From Methylovulum sp. (GTDB taxonomy: Bacteria; Pseudomonadota; Gammaproteobacteria; Methylococcales; Methylomonadaceae): a DNA stretch of 42,781 nucleotides. The stretch spans positions 1 through 42,781 of the forward strand of contig JAURZI010000091.1 of NCBI GenBank assembly GCA_030653435.1. Reading direction: 5' to 3'. The first letter of the stretch is position 1; each line of letters starts with the position of its first letter. The position numbers and the translations under genes were made by a program. Below the pieces are notes generated by a model, which saw only the letters and a list, made by a program, of their open reading frames with translations, was not told the DNA's origin and did not search any database. Positions 1-7,625 of the stretch are shown here, piece by piece.

Positions 1-223
1 CGACGGCAATAGCCGGCAAAGCATCGGCATCATAGTCGATGCGGTCAATGAAGTCGTCGATATCAGCCGACAGGATATTGAACCGCCGCCCAGCTTCGGT
101 ACCGGCATACGCCCTGATTTCATCAGCGGTATGGCCAAAAGGGACGGACGCTTTATTATTATGCTGGATATTAACTGTGTCTTGTCGGTGGATGAGATGG
201 CGGTGTTAAGTAAAATCGCGTAG
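1..223 (+). CDS. cheW: CheW-like chemotaxis coupling protein, 3' end only (first copy)
   Basis: The last 73 codons of a CheW-domain protein enter from the left edge; the frame begins at base 2 and stops with TAG at 221-223. The visible part matches the C-terminal third of the complete cheW at 3061-3591 residue for residue except for one Cys in place of Arg (N-C-V versus N-R-V). The DNA differs at roughly eight positions, most of them synonymous. CheW couples chemoreceptors to the kinase CheA in the cytoplasm. The silent changes show the two copies have been held under protein-level constraint since a fairly recent duplication. The 5' part and any upstream receptor lie outside the window. Confidence 0.85.
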   Translation, partial: DGNSRQSIGIIVDAVNEVVDISRQDIEPPPSFGTGIRPDFISGMAKRDGRFIIMLDINCVLSVDEMAVLSKIA

Positions 224-285
224 CGAGCATTTTCAGCGAAAAGATGTGATTCTTGCCAAGGCGGGGCTAGACATATCCGCAGTAG

Positions 286-306
286 GGCGCGCCGCGCGCG
301 CCTTTT
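286..306 (+). terminator. Probable intrinsic terminator after the first cheW copy
   Basis: A GC-rich perfect stem (GGCGCGC at 286-292 pairing with GCGCGCC at 296-302, three-base loop) is followed directly by TTTT. It lies about 60 bases past the cheW stop. The T run is short, so termination may be partial. Confidence 0.5.
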
Positions 307-604
307 CCGATACCGAGCCGCCGATGGCGCATCCGGAATTGATCTGGATAAGCTTATCGTCTTCCGGCGCATATTCTATGCCCTAACCTATTTTTTTTAC
401 CCTATCCAGCAGCCACATCGCTGGGTTTACCGCGTAAACGACTTAACACCCCGTAAGGGGTGCAATCCTGCTCATAGGCTGTCCAGCCTGATCATCCTAA
501 AAAGATTCATTTAGTGATATATATCGCACTTTGTATGTGATATAAACCCTGTCTTTTGTATTGATTTAAATTTCGTTATAACAGCGGCATCATTTTATTT
601 TCAA

Positions 605-704
605 GGTGGCTTTAGCCGCATGTGTGCGATAGCCCGTGGTTTAAAACCACCGACTTTAGACGATTATTAGCGGGTGGCTTAGTCCACCGATATTCAAGCC
701 ACCC
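605..704. repeat. Cluster of palindromes upstream of the chemoreceptor gene
   Basis: Within 100 bases there is a near-perfect palindrome (GTGGTTT at 636-642 and AAACCAC at 644-650), a 9-bp inverted repeat (GGGTGGCTT at 672-680 and AAGCCACCC at 696-704), and GGTGGCTT appearing in direct orientation at 605 and 673. Such GGTGG/CCACC palindromes resemble REP-type dispersed elements or an RNA-level regulatory structure; the sequence alone does not decide. Confidence 0.5.
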
Positions 705-752
705 ACTCGGACTGGTGGTCGTTGGGCTCTTTAATTTAATTAGGACAATCTA

Positions 753-3050
753 ATGAAGATAACTATTACAAAAATGATGCTGTTGTTAGTAGGCGCAGCT
801 ATTCTGGGTTTGGTGGGGTTAGCCTGTCTTGGGCAGAGCAGCATGGATACAGTGTACAAAAAAACCAACTTTGCCAATGTCAACAGTATCCCGGCTATTG
901 TTGCGTTGGGCAATGCCACTGAATCGCTAGGCCGTATGCGTATACGCTTATACCGCCATGTATTGAACACGGATGCCGATCAGGTGGCGGAACTCGAAAC
1001 CAAAATCAAGGAGGCGAGCAATGGGGTTTCAAGCGCGTTGAAAGCGTATGAAAATACCCTGGCGGATGACAAGGACAAGCAGATGCTAGCCGAGGATATT
1101 GCAACGTTTAACCAATACCTTCAGGGTATGGAAAAGGCACTGGACTTTTCTCGCCAAAACCAGAAAGAGCAGGCTAACGCCACGCTGAATCAGTATACCG
1201 CGCAGGCCGAGGCGGTGAATGCCGCGTTTAATGCCCACATGGACTACAACGTCGAATTGGCGAAAAAAGGGGCTGCCGAAGCGGCCGCAGCCAAAGCCGA
1301 TGCGGCCTGGATATCTATGCTCATCGCAGGGGTCGTCCTGCTTACGATTGCTCTGCTTGGATGGTTTGTTACCCGCAATCTGATGCGCCAAATCGGAGGC
1401 GAACCGGATTTCGTTGCTGACTTCGCCAATAAAGTTGCCATCGGTGATCTCAGTACCCAGATTGAACTCAAAGCTGGCGACACCTCCAGCGTAATGGCGG
1501 CTATGAAAAATATGGTCATAGCGATTCAAGCGTTGATTAACGATGCCGATGTCTTATCCAAAGCGGCCGTGGAAGGCCGGTTGGCGACGCGCGCCGATGC
1601 GACCAAACACCAGGGTGATTTCCGCAAGATCGTGGTCGGCGTCAACGACACGCTGGACGCGGTGATCGGGCCGCTGAACGTTGCGGCGGACTATGTGGAA
1701 CGTATCTCCAAGGGCGATACGCCACCGAAAATTACCGACACCTACAACGGCGACTTCAACGCGATTAAGAATAACCTCAACCTGGCTATCGACGCCATCA
1801 ACCAGCAGGCGGGTGTAGCACAGTCCATCGCCGGGGGCGACCTGTCGGTCAAGGTCAATGTCCGTTCGGAAAACGATGTCGTGGCCAAGAGCCTTGAACT
1901 CGTCCGGGACAACCTTAAAGCAGTGATAGCCGACACCGATAGCCTGATCAGAACCGCTGCCGAAGGCCAACTCGACATCCGCGCCGATGCCGCTAAACAT
2001 CATGGCGATTTTCGTAGGCTGGTGCAAGGTATCAACCAGATCCTCGACGGTATCGTCTTGCCTATCAATGAAGTGGTCGAAGTGCTGACTTTGGTTGAAC
2101 AGGGTGATCTGACCCACGTTGTTCACGGCGATTACCAAGGCCAGCTTGACGACTTCAAACATACTGTCAACAGCACGGTCGCCAAGCTCTCGCAAACTAT
2201 CGGGGAAGTGATCAGCGCTGCCGAGCAGCTGGGCAATGCGTCCGAACAGATCAGCGCCACCTCGCAATCGTTGTCGCAAGCTTCCAGCGAACAGGCTGCC
2301 AGCGTCGAGGAAACCAGCGCCAGCATCGAGCAAATGGCGGGTAGCATCAACCAAAATGCCGAGAACGCCAAAATCACTGACAGCATGGCGGGAAAAGCTT
2401 CGCAAGAGGCCTCCCAAGGCGGCGTCGCCGTTCGTCAGACGGTAGAGGCGATGAAGAATATAGCCTCCAAAATCGGCATCATCGATGACATCGCCTACCA
2501 GACCAATATGTTGGCCCTTAATGCAGCCATCGAAGCGGCACGGGCAGGTGAGCATGGTAAAGGTTTCGCGGTGGTGGCGGCGGAAGTGCGTAAACTGGCA
2601 GAGCGCAGCCAAGTGGCGGCGCGGGAAATCGGCGAGCTGGCGGAAACCAGCGTCAAGACCGCTGAAAGCGCGGGCAAGCTATTGGATGAGATCGTGCCCA
2701 GCATCTCCAAGACCTCGGATCTGGTGCAGGAAATCGCCGCCGCCTCGTTGGAACAATCGACCGGGGTCAGTCAGGTCAACACGGCGATGAACCAGATGAA
2801 CCAAATCACCCAGCAAAACGCCTCAGCCAGCGAAGAACTGGCAGCGACCGCCGAAGAAATGACCGGTCAGGCCGAACAACTGAAAACGCTGATGAGTTTT
2901 TTCACGCTTACTGAGGGCAAATCGGCGTTTGACCACAGCGTAACGGAAACACACAGGAAAATGGCAAAACCCACCAAGCAGCCGCTACTTGGCAAGCCTA
3001 AGCATGGGCAGGACAACAGCTTAGATTTGAGCCATTTTGAACGGTTCTAG
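753..3050 (+). CDS. Methyl-accepting chemotaxis protein
   Basis: This 765-residue membrane chemoreceptor senses a ligand outside the cytoplasm and controls CheA activity through CheW. A transmembrane helix spans about residues 7-29, followed by a roughly 150-residue four-helix-bundle-type sensor domain and a second membrane helix at about 184-207. Next come several HAMP-like linker units (repeated E/GGDLS and GDFRR/K motifs, about 210-470) and the signalling domain (about 480-740). The latter carries the invariant hairpin tip [20 protein letters not shown] near residues 576-595. There is no CheR-docking pentapeptide at the C-terminus. The start is supported by AGGA seven bases upstream of the ATG. 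The gene lies between two cheW copies, and its stop is ten bases before the second cheW start, so the pair is one transcript. The ligand cannot be told. Confidence 0.93.
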   Translation: MKITITKMMLLLVGAAILGLVGLACLGQSSMDTVYKKTNFANVNSIPAIVALGNATESLGRMRIRLYRHVLNTDADQVAELETKIKEASNGVSSALKAYENTLADDKDKQMLAEDIATFNQYLQGMEKALDFSRQNQKEQANATLNQYTAQAEAVNAAFNAHMDYNVELAKKGAAEAAAAKADAAWISMLIAGVVLLTIALLGWFVTRNLMRQIGGEPDFVADFANKVAIGDLSTQIELKAGDTSSVMAAMKNMVIAIQALINDADVLSKAAVEGRLATRADATKHQGDFRKIVVGVNDTLDAVIGPLNVAADYVERISKGDTPPKITDTYNGDFNAIKNNLNLAIDAINQQAGVAQSIAGGDLSVKVNVRSENDVVAKSLELVRDNLKAVIADTDSLIRTAAEGQLDIRADAAKHHGDFRRLVQGINQILDGIVLPINEVVEVLTLVEQGDLTHVVHGDYQGQLDDFKHTVNSTVAKLSQTIGEVISAAEQLGNASEQISATSQSLSQASSEQAASVEETSASIEQMAGSINQNAENAKITDSMAGKASQEASQGGVAVRQTVEAMKNIASKIGIIDDIAYQTNMLALNAAIEAARAGEHGKGFAVVAAEVRKLAERSQVAAREIGELAETSVKTAESAGKLLDEIVPSISKTSDLVQEIAAASLEQSTGVSQVNTAMNQMNQITQQNASASEELAATAEEMTGQAEQLKTLMSFFTLTEGKSAFDHSVTETHRKMAKPTKQPLLGKPKHGQDNSLDLSHFERF

Positions 3051-3060
3051 GAATACAGTT

Positions 3061-3591
3061 ATGGGCACTATCACGACAGCAAACCAGCCGCTAATGGCCG
3101 TAACGGCTGAACAACAGTTCGCCGACAGCGGGCAATACCTCACTTTTTTATTGGCGGGCGAGACTTATGCTCTGGGTATTTTAAACACTAAAGAAATTAT
3201 CGATTACGGCCATTTGACCGAAGTGCCGATGATGCCGGACTTCGTGCGCGGCGTCATCAACCTGCGCGGTCGGGTGGTGCCGGTGATCGACTTGTCGGCT
3301 CGTTTCGGCAAGGGCAACACCGCCATTGCCAAACGTACCGGCATCGTCATCGTTGAAACGGAAGGCGGCGACGGCAATAGCCGGCAAAGCATCGGCATCA
3401 TAGTCGATGCGGTCAATGAAGTCGTCGACATTAGCCGACAGGATATTGAACCGCCGCCCAGCTTCGGCACCGGCATACGCCCTGATTTCATCAGCGGCAT
3501 GGCCAAAAGGGACGGACGCTTTATTATTATGCTGGATATTAACCGTGTGTTGTCGGTGGATGAGATGGCGGTGTTAAGTAAAATAGCTTAG
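3061..3591 (+). CDS. cheW: CheW-domain chemotaxis coupling protein (second copy, complete)
   Basis: A 176-residue single-domain CheW protein bridges the adjacent chemoreceptor and CheA. The CheW fold is evident from LTFLLAGETYALGI, the EIIDYGHLTEVPMMPDFVRG stretch and GVINLRGRVVPVIDL. An alternative TTG start at 3037 would overlap the end of the receptor gene. The ATG at 3061 is preferred because AGGA (3050-3053) sits at normal spacing in front of it and the extra eight residues are not conserved-looking. The C-terminal third is nearly identical to the partial copy at 1-223, showing a duplication of a coupling-protein or receptor-coupling module. Confidence 0.92.
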   Translation: MGTITTANQPLMAVTAEQQFADSGQYLTFLLAGETYALGILNTKEIIDYGHLTEVPMMPDFVRGVINLRGRVVPVIDLSARFGKGNTAIAKRTGIVIVETEGGDGNSRQSIGIIVDAVNEVVDISRQDIEPPPSFGTGIRPDFISGMAKRDGRFIIMLDINRVLSVDEMAVLSKIA

Positions 3592-3608
3592 TGGGCGGGC
3601 TTTCGATG

Positions 3609-3633
3609 GAGGGCGCACACGCCGCGCGCCCTC
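3609..3633 (+). terminator. Hairpin after cheW, possible terminator
   Basis: An 8-bp perfect stem (GAGGGCGC at 3609-3616, GCGCCCTC at 3626-3633) lies 17 bases past the cheW stop. There is no T run, so a Rho-independent role is uncertain. A second inverted repeat (GGAACGG 3673-3679 / CCGTTCC 3701-3707) and a 14-base palindrome (3657-3670) fill the rest of the gap to the convergent nifZ. Confidence 0.4.
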
Positions 3634-3720
3634 AAGACACTGACAACATTCATTTTAACATTTAAATGTTACGGAACGGGTCGCCAGTGTGGGCGCAACT
3701 CCGTTCCAACGAGGCCTTCC

Positions 3721-4002
3721 TCAGAGCCCCTCATGGCTTGCGGTAACCAACTTAGGTTCAACCATCAAATCCTCAACCCAGCAACCTACCGGATTACCCA
3801 GGTTCATGGCCTGATCTTCAAAGCGCACGAGAAAAACGCTGCGTTGAGGGTCTTCTTCGACGTGCCCTATCATCGTTATCACGCCGCGCGTACCGGCTTC
3901 CGCAAGCACTTCGCCTTCATGCCCGCCGGGTATCGAGCCGTCATCGGTAATCGTTGTTGCGGCATAAACAATATCGCCTAAATCCAAGTCTTCTACGTTC
4001 AT
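3721..4002 (-). CDS. nifZ: NifZ-domain nitrogen fixation protein
   Basis: This 93-residue protein resembles the NifZ domain. It has an N-terminal D-x-G-D-x-V stretch, a central D-G-S-I-P-G-G-x-x-G-E-V-L segment, then G-T-R-G-V-I and a final V-G-C-W-V-E-D-L. NifZ takes part in maturation of the nitrogenase MoFe protein (P-cluster formation). I chose the ATG at 4002 because GGAGAAG precedes it at good spacing; the open frame continues upstream for twelve unlikely residues. It is transcribed away from the iscA-nifU-nifS operon, and the shared gap holds a NifA-type site within 30 bases of this start. I see no -24/-12 element on this strand. The assignment rests on the small domain plus the nif context. 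Confidence 0.72.
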   Translation of the reverse strand: MNVEDLDLGDIVYAATTITDDGSIPGGHEGEVLAEAGTRGVITMIGHVEEDPQRSVFLVRFEDQAMNLGNPVGCWVEDLMVEPKLVTASHEGL

Positions 4003-4026
4003 TTTACATCTTCTCCAGTGCTGATG

Positions 4027-4050
4027 GTTTTGTAGCAAAGCTTACAAAAC
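4027..4050. promoter_or_regulatory. NifA-type upstream activator site
   Basis: A perfect inverted repeat GTTTTGT-N10-ACAAAAC contains TGT-N10-ACA (4031-4046). Read on the minus strand it also has the central T of the NifA consensus TGT-N4-T-N5-ACA. It lies about 97 bases upstream of the -24 element of the iscA promoter, a usual distance for NifA enhancer sites, and 25 bases upstream of the nifZ start. Confidence 0.7.
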
Positions 4051-4111
4051 ACGTTTGATTGTGTGTTTATAACCTTTTCTGTATCGCACTTTTTTTATGT
4101 TTAATCAATAA

Positions 4112-4124
4112 AATCAATTGATTA
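4112..4124. promoter_or_regulatory. IHF-type binding site in the nif promoter
   Basis: The sequence matches the IHF consensus WATCAA-N4-TTR exactly (AATCAA, TTGA, TTA). It sits between the NifA-type site and the -24/-12 promoter, where IHF bends DNA to bring NifA to sigma-54 polymerase. It is embedded in a 10-bp inverted repeat (4100-4109/4117-4126) in AT-rich DNA, so a chance match is possible. Confidence 0.55.
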
Positions 4125-4141
4125 AAATAAATGCTAGACGA

Positions 4142-4157
4142 TGGCATACAGGTTGCT
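4142..4157 (+). promoter_or_regulatory. Sigma-54 (-24/-12) promoter of the iscA-nifU-nifS operon
   Basis: TGGCATACAGGTTGCT has GG at 4143-4144 and GC at 4155-4156 with exactly ten bases between, and keeps most of the TGGCAC-N5-TTGC consensus. Transcription would begin near 4168, about 34 bases before the iscA GTG. Confidence 0.75.
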
Positions 4158-4201
4158 TTAAGTAACTACAAGAACGATGCCAAACCCTTCAGGAGACTCA
4201 A

Positions 4202-4558
4202 GTGATTACATTAACAGAAAAAGCTATTAGCGCTGTCGGTCGATTTATCGCCAGTTCGGAAACACCGTCAGCCGGGCTTCGTATCGAAGTGACTGACGGT
4301 GGATGCTCAGGTTACCAATACGGTTTGAAGCTTGAAGCCGCGCATACACAGGAAGACACCATCATTGATTGCGGCGCTGTCAAAGTTTATGTCGATCCGG
4401 TGAGCCTGCCGATGTTGGACGGTATGTCCATTGATTTTCTCGATAGCATAGACGGCTCCGGATTCAAGTTTACCAACCCGAATGCGGCGAAAAGTTGCGC
4501 TTGCGGCTCATCGTTTAATCCCAGTGCCAGCGGCACCGGAACTAAAACTTGCTCTTAA
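4202..4558 (+). CDS. iscA: HesB/IscA-type iron-sulfur carrier of the nif operon
   Basis: This 118-residue A-type Fe-S carrier protein has the three family cysteines: C35 in GGCSGYQY, and C99 and C101 in SCACGSSF. Such proteins accept clusters from scaffolds such as NifU and pass them to targets. In nif clusters the gene usually lies just ahead of nifU, as here, and is often called nif-iscA. The start is GTG, supported by AGGAG six bases upstream. A 12-residue Gly/Ser/Thr-rich tail with an extra Cys follows the canonical end. Expression is probably NifA/sigma-54 dependent from the promoter directly upstream. Confidence 0.9.
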   Translation: MITLTEKAISAVGRFIASSETPSAGLRIEVTDGGCSGYQYGLKLEAAHTQEDTIIDCGAVKVYVDPVSLPMLDGMSIDFLDSIDGSGFKFTNPNAAKSCACGSSFNPSASGTGTKTCS

Positions 4559-4590
4559 CGCATCAGCCAACCTAATCCGAGGATAAAACC

Positions 4591-5490
4591 ATGTGGGACT
4601 ATTCAGACAAAGTAAAAGAACATTTTTTTAACCCTAAGAATGCCGGGGCGGTGGTCGATGCCAATGCCACTGGCGAAGTCGGTTCCATCAGTTGCGGAGA
4701 TGCGTTAAGGCTGACCTTGAAAGTCGAGGATGAGACGGAAGTGATCCTGGAAGCCGGTTTTCAGACTTTCGGTTGCGGGTCGGCGATTGCATCCTCATCG
4801 GTATTGACGGAAATCATCAAGGGCATGACGCTGGACGAAGCGTTGAAAGTGACCAACCAGGACATCGCCGACCATCTGGAAGGCTTGCCGCCGGAAAAAA
4901 TGCACTGTTCGGTAATGGGGCGCGAAGCCTTGCAAGCGGCTATCGCCAATTATCGCGGCGAAGAATGGCAGGATGACCACGAAGAAGGCGCGTTGATCTG
5001 TAAATGTTTCGCCATTGATGCCGTGATGATTGAAGAAATGGTCTGGGCAAACAAATTACGCACCGTGCAGGATGTCACCAATTTCACTAAAGCAGGTGGC
5101 GGTTGTGCAGCTTGTCATGAAGACATCGAAGCGATCCTGGAGAAAGTCCTGGCCGAAAAAGGCGAGAAATTCGACCCCGTAGCAGCGCCTGTAGAGCAGC
5201 CTATAATCGCGAAAGCAAAAGGGCCGTTGACCAATCTGCAACGCATCAAAAAAATCGAGCAAGTGCTGGAAGCCTTAAGGCCGTCGCTGATGGCTGACGG
5301 GGGCGATGTCGAGTTGGTTGAAGTGATAGGTAACACCGCTTATGTCAATATGACCGGCGCGTGCAACGGTTGCCAGATGGCGGCTATGACGATTGCCGGT
5401 ATCCAGCAACGTCTGATGGAAGAAATGGGCGAGTTTATTAAGGTTGTGCCCGCCGCCGAAATGTCCAAACTTGTCAGTATAGGGGCATAG
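4591..5490 (+). CDS. nifU: NifU Fe-S cluster scaffold protein
   Basis: This 299-residue, three-domain scaffold builds Fe-S clusters for nitrogenase. The N-terminal IscU-like domain carries C35, C62 and C106. The central ferredoxin-like [2Fe-2S] domain carries C137, C139, C172 and C175. Both sets have the numbering of the Azotobacter vinelandii protein as I recall it. The C-terminal NifU domain carries the C258-x2-C261 pair (GACNGC) that holds a [4Fe-4S] cluster. It lies 32 bases after iscA and two bases before nifS, so it is co-transcribed and works with the NifS desulfurase as sulfur donor. The full-length three-domain form is characteristic of diazotrophs, as opposed to housekeeping IscU. 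Confidence 0.96.
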   Translation: MWDYSDKVKEHFFNPKNAGAVVDANATGEVGSISCGDALRLTLKVEDETEVILEAGFQTFGCGSAIASSSVLTEIIKGMTLDEALKVTNQDIADHLEGLPPEKMHCSVMGREALQAAIANYRGEEWQDDHEEGALICKCFAIDAVMIEEMVWANKLRTVQDVTNFTKAGGGCAACHEDIEAILEKVLAEKGEKFDPVAAPVEQPIIAKAKGPLTNLQRIKKIEQVLEALRPSLMADGGDVELVEVIGNTAYVNMTGACNGCQMAAMTIAGIQQRLMEEMGEFIKVVPAAEMSKLVSIGA

Positions 5491-5492
5491 CC

Positions 5493-6701
5493 ATGACCGA
5501 TATTTATCTGGATAACAATGCCACTACCAAGGTGGATCGGGCGGTGGTCGATGTGATGATCCCGTATTTTCTCGAACAATACGGCAATCCGTCGTCGATA
5601 CACAAATTTGCCGACGGTGTGGCAAGAGGCATCAAGCAGGCACGGCAACAGGTGCAGAACCTGATCGGCTGCGAGCATGATTCGGAGATTATTTTCACGT
5701 CCTGCGGCACCGAATCCAATTCAACGGCGCTGCTGTCGGCCATTAAAGCCCAGCCCAACAGAAAAGAAATTATCACGACGACGGTGGAGCATCCGGCGAT
5801 TTTAAGCTTGTGCGAAACATTGGAAAAAGAAGGCTACACGATACACCGGATGCCGGTAGACCGCGCCGGACGCTTGAATCTGGATGCTTACAAAAAGTTA
5901 TTGTCCGATCAGGTCGCTATCGTTTCGGTCATGTGGGCGAACAACGAAACCGGCACAATTTTTCCTGTCGTGGAAATGGCGGAACTGGCGCATGCAGCCG
6001 GTGTGATGTTCCATACCGATGCCGTGCAGGCGGTCGGCAAAATTCCGATGATGTTGCAGGACACCAAAATTGATATGCTGTCCTTGTCCGGCCATAAGCT
6101 GCATTCGCCTAAAGGCATAGGCGTGCTGTATCTGCGCCGGGGCACACGCTTCCGTCCATTGTTGCGCGGCGGCCATCAGGAACGCGGACGTCGTGCGGGT
6201 ACCGAAAACACCGCCTCCATCGTCGGCTTGGGCAAGGCCTGTGAGCTGGCGCTTGAACACATCGAATACGAAAACACCAAGGTCAAAGCAATGCGCGACC
6301 GGCTGGAGCGTGGCATCACCGAACAGATACCGCATTGTTTCGTGACCGGCGATATGAACAACCGCCTGCCGAACACCACCGATATTGCGTTTGAATATAT
6401 CGAGGGCGAAGCTATTTTAATGCTGCTCAACAAAGCCGGTATTGCCGCATCCAGCGGTTCGGCCTGCACCTCCGGGTCGCTGGAACCCTCCCATGTGATG
6501 CGGGCAATGGACATCCCGTATACAGCGGCGCACGGCACGATACGTTTTTCATTTTCGCGCTATAACACGATGGCGGAAGTCGATGAGGTGCTGAAAGTTA
6601 TGCCCGGTGTTGTCGCGACATTGCGTAAATTGTCGCCGTATTGGCAAGGAGACGGCCCGGTGGTCAACCCTGAGCAGGCGTTTAAGCCGACGTATGCGTA
6701 A
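5493..6701 (+). CDS. nifS: NifS cysteine desulfurase
   Basis: This 402-residue, PLP-dependent enzyme removes sulfur from cysteine as a persulfide for cluster building on NifU. The PLP lysine is K202 in SLSGHKLHSPKG. The persulfide cysteine is C325 in SSGSACTSGS. Both match the positions known for A. vinelandii NifS. The start is two bases after the nifU stop, so the two are translationally linked. No further nif gene follows; the operon ends at the hairpin at 6722-6760. The structural genes nifHDK are outside the window. Confidence 0.96.
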   Translation: MTDIYLDNNATTKVDRAVVDVMIPYFLEQYGNPSSIHKFADGVARGIKQARQQVQNLIGCEHDSEIIFTSCGTESNSTALLSAIKAQPNRKEIITTTVEHPAILSLCETLEKEGYTIHRMPVDRAGRLNLDAYKKLLSDQVAIVSVMWANNETGTIFPVVEMAELAHAAGVMFHTDAVQAVGKIPMMLQDTKIDMLSLSGHKLHSPKGIGVLYLRRGTRFRPLLRGGHQERGRRAGTENTASIVGLGKACELALEHIEYENTKVKAMRDRLERGITEQIPHCFVTGDMNNRLPNTTDIAFEYIEGEAILMLLNKAGIAASSGSACTSGSLEPSHVMRAMDIPYTAAHGTIRFSFSRYNTMAEVDEVLKVMPGVVATLRKLSPYWQGDGPVVNPEQAFKPTYA

Positions 6702-6721
6702 TACACAAGTATTTTAAAGCA

Positions 6722-6760
6722 CGATAGGGGGGAGGCAAATAATCTTTCCTACCCCTATCG
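6722..6760 (+). terminator. Hairpin after nifS, possible operon terminator
   Basis: A perfect 9-bp stem (CGATAGGGG at 6722-6730 and CCCCTATCG at 6752-6760) with a 21-base loop begins 20 bases after the nifS stop. There is no T run, so its role in ending the transcript is only likely by position. Confidence 0.4.
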
Positions 6761-6791
6761 GTGTATCGCAGGCGCTTGTGCATAACGATAA

Positions 6792-6839
6792 GCGCTGTAC
6801 CCTCTGAGACATAAAGGGCATCAAAACCTCCACCAGCAT
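6792..6839 (+). repeat. Repeat related to the palindromic element at 9516-9609 (left flank of island)
   Basis: The stretch reading G(C)GCTGTACCCTCTG and then CATAAA matches 9522-9545 in the same orientation with about three mismatches in the first 24 bases. Looser similarity continues through CATCAA and ACCAGCAT. The outer 12-bp inverted arms seen in the 9516 copy are not recognisable here, so this is a decayed or partial copy. Confidence 0.55.
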
Positions 6840-7091
6840 CGCCATAGAACTGGACATCAAGTCAGCGCGAGAGCTGTAAAACCTACCGAGCGGGGCTTGG
6901 CGCGTCACAGCGCACGCGAGCGACCGAGAAGGTAACCCTGGATAGCTAGTTTCTGCAGCGAAATGCCTGCGCGCTAATTAAATTCTCCATGTGCAAAGTG
7001 CTCAGCCATGACTCATCCCGCCATACACAAGCATCCGTCCGATAAACATTTAAAAAATATCACCTTATTGGCTTTTGCAATAAAGCCAATG

Positions 7092-7550
7092 CTAAATCTT
7101 CCAGGTACAAACCCCCTGAGAGTAGGTTCTGTTCAGATCAATATCGATATACTTGGGGAAACCGTCCTTATCATACCCAGTGATCCGTCTGACTTTATCA
7201 AACCCTCTCAGCAGCATTTCAGGAGAAAATATATCATTCTCAAACGTTATATAAATGTCGGATTGTCCGACTAAAAGCTCTATGCCTTCAAGATAAGTGA
7301 AATTACTATTCGGGAAATAAACGGCTGTATTCGAACACCATGTAAAACCCGGCAGCCAGTTCAGCCGAATTTTCCCCGAGGCGTTTTCCATTGTCCTCGA
7401 TTGCCCCACGCCAAAGTTGCCGCTGTGCCGACCGTTAACCTCAAAGCTTACGAAATAATGACCTTGGTTGTGTACTGTTACCTTGACGGCGCCTGCGGGC
7501 AAAGAGATGGCGGCAACGCATAAGGCGAGTAATAAGCGAATAATGGACAT
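7092..7550 (-). CDS. Small exported protein of unrecognised family (paralog A)
   Basis: This 152-residue protein has a typical signal peptide (hydrophobic LLLALCVAAISL, cleavage expected after the Ala of LPAGA near residue 21), so it should reach the periplasm or beyond. I do not recognise the family. The mature N-terminus (VTVHNQGHYFVSFEVNGRHS) and the G-Q-S-R-T-M-x-N-A-S-G-x-I-R block are shared almost word for word with the 9046-9468 product. Two cysteines are common to both, in W-C-S and near the C-terminus, and could form a disulfide. The short beta-strand-like blocks suggest a small beta-sandwich. It is the last gene of the island and lies downstream of the propeller gene, separated from it by a hairpin. 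No function is proposed. Confidence 0.8.
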   Translation of the reverse strand: MSIIRLLLALCVAAISLPAGAVKVTVHNQGHYFVSFEVNGRHSGNFGVGQSRTMENASGKIRLNWLPGFTWCSNTAVYFPNSNFTYLEGIELLVGQSDIYITFENDIFSPEMLLRGFDKVRRITGYDKDGFPKYIDIDLNRTYSQGVCTWKI

Positions 7551-7581
7551 GTTTTTTTACCTAATTATTATTTTAATGATC

Positions 7582-7613
7582 GCCGTTGTCGGTAGGGGTA
7601 TATCGACAACGGC
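7582..7613 (-). terminator. Strong hairpin between the propeller gene and paralog A
   Basis: A perfect 10-bp stem (GCCGTTGTCG at 7582-7591 and CGACAACGGC at 7604-7613) with a 12-base loop lies just past the 7626-8981 stop on the minus strand. The next bases on that strand are AT-rich rather than a pure T run. It probably ends most transcripts from the propeller gene, giving paralog A its own expression level. Confidence 0.55.
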
Positions 7614-7625
7614 GCTGAATCGCTG

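Larger units (their letters stand above)
224..752. other. Gene-free stretch between the cheW remnant and mcp
   Basis: This 529-base stretch holds no gene I can support. It contains the hairpin at 286-306, a perfect 6-bp stem with GTAA loop at 447-462 (CACCCC/GGGGTG) and a cluster of palindromes at 605-704. One frame stays open from about 309 to 512 but resembles no family I know. The receptor's promoter must lie here; I found no convincing sigma-28 or sigma-70 match. Confidence 0.5.
6702..7091. other. Gene-free boundary between the nif operon and the accessory island
   Basis: This 390-base gap has the post-nifS hairpin and a copy of a repeat (6792-6839) that recurs at 9522-9569. A 64-codon minus-strand frame (6714-6908) crosses the repeat and is unlike any protein I know. 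I see no gene. Confidence 0.5.

Noticed and set aside
309-512. Open plus frame after the first cheW
   Set aside because: No start with a ribosome site, no family resemblance, and it contains a palindrome.
605-704. CRISPR array before mcp
   Set aside because: Palindromes are not evenly spaced and there are no repeated units with spacers.
1554-2612. Long minus-strand frame inside the receptor gene
   Set aside because: It is a shadow of the receptor's coding pattern, which has clear domains in the plus frame.
3037-3060. TTG start for the second cheW, overlapping the receptor gene
   Set aside because: The ATG at 3061 has a proper ribosome site, and the extra eight residues are not family-like.
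6714-6908. 64-codon minus-strand frame after nifS
   Set aside because: It overlaps the post-nifS hairpin and the decayed repeat, and has no protein-like signal.
7008-7274. 88-codon plus-strand frame
   Set aside because: It is antisense to paralog A, whose signal peptide and paralog support the minus strand.
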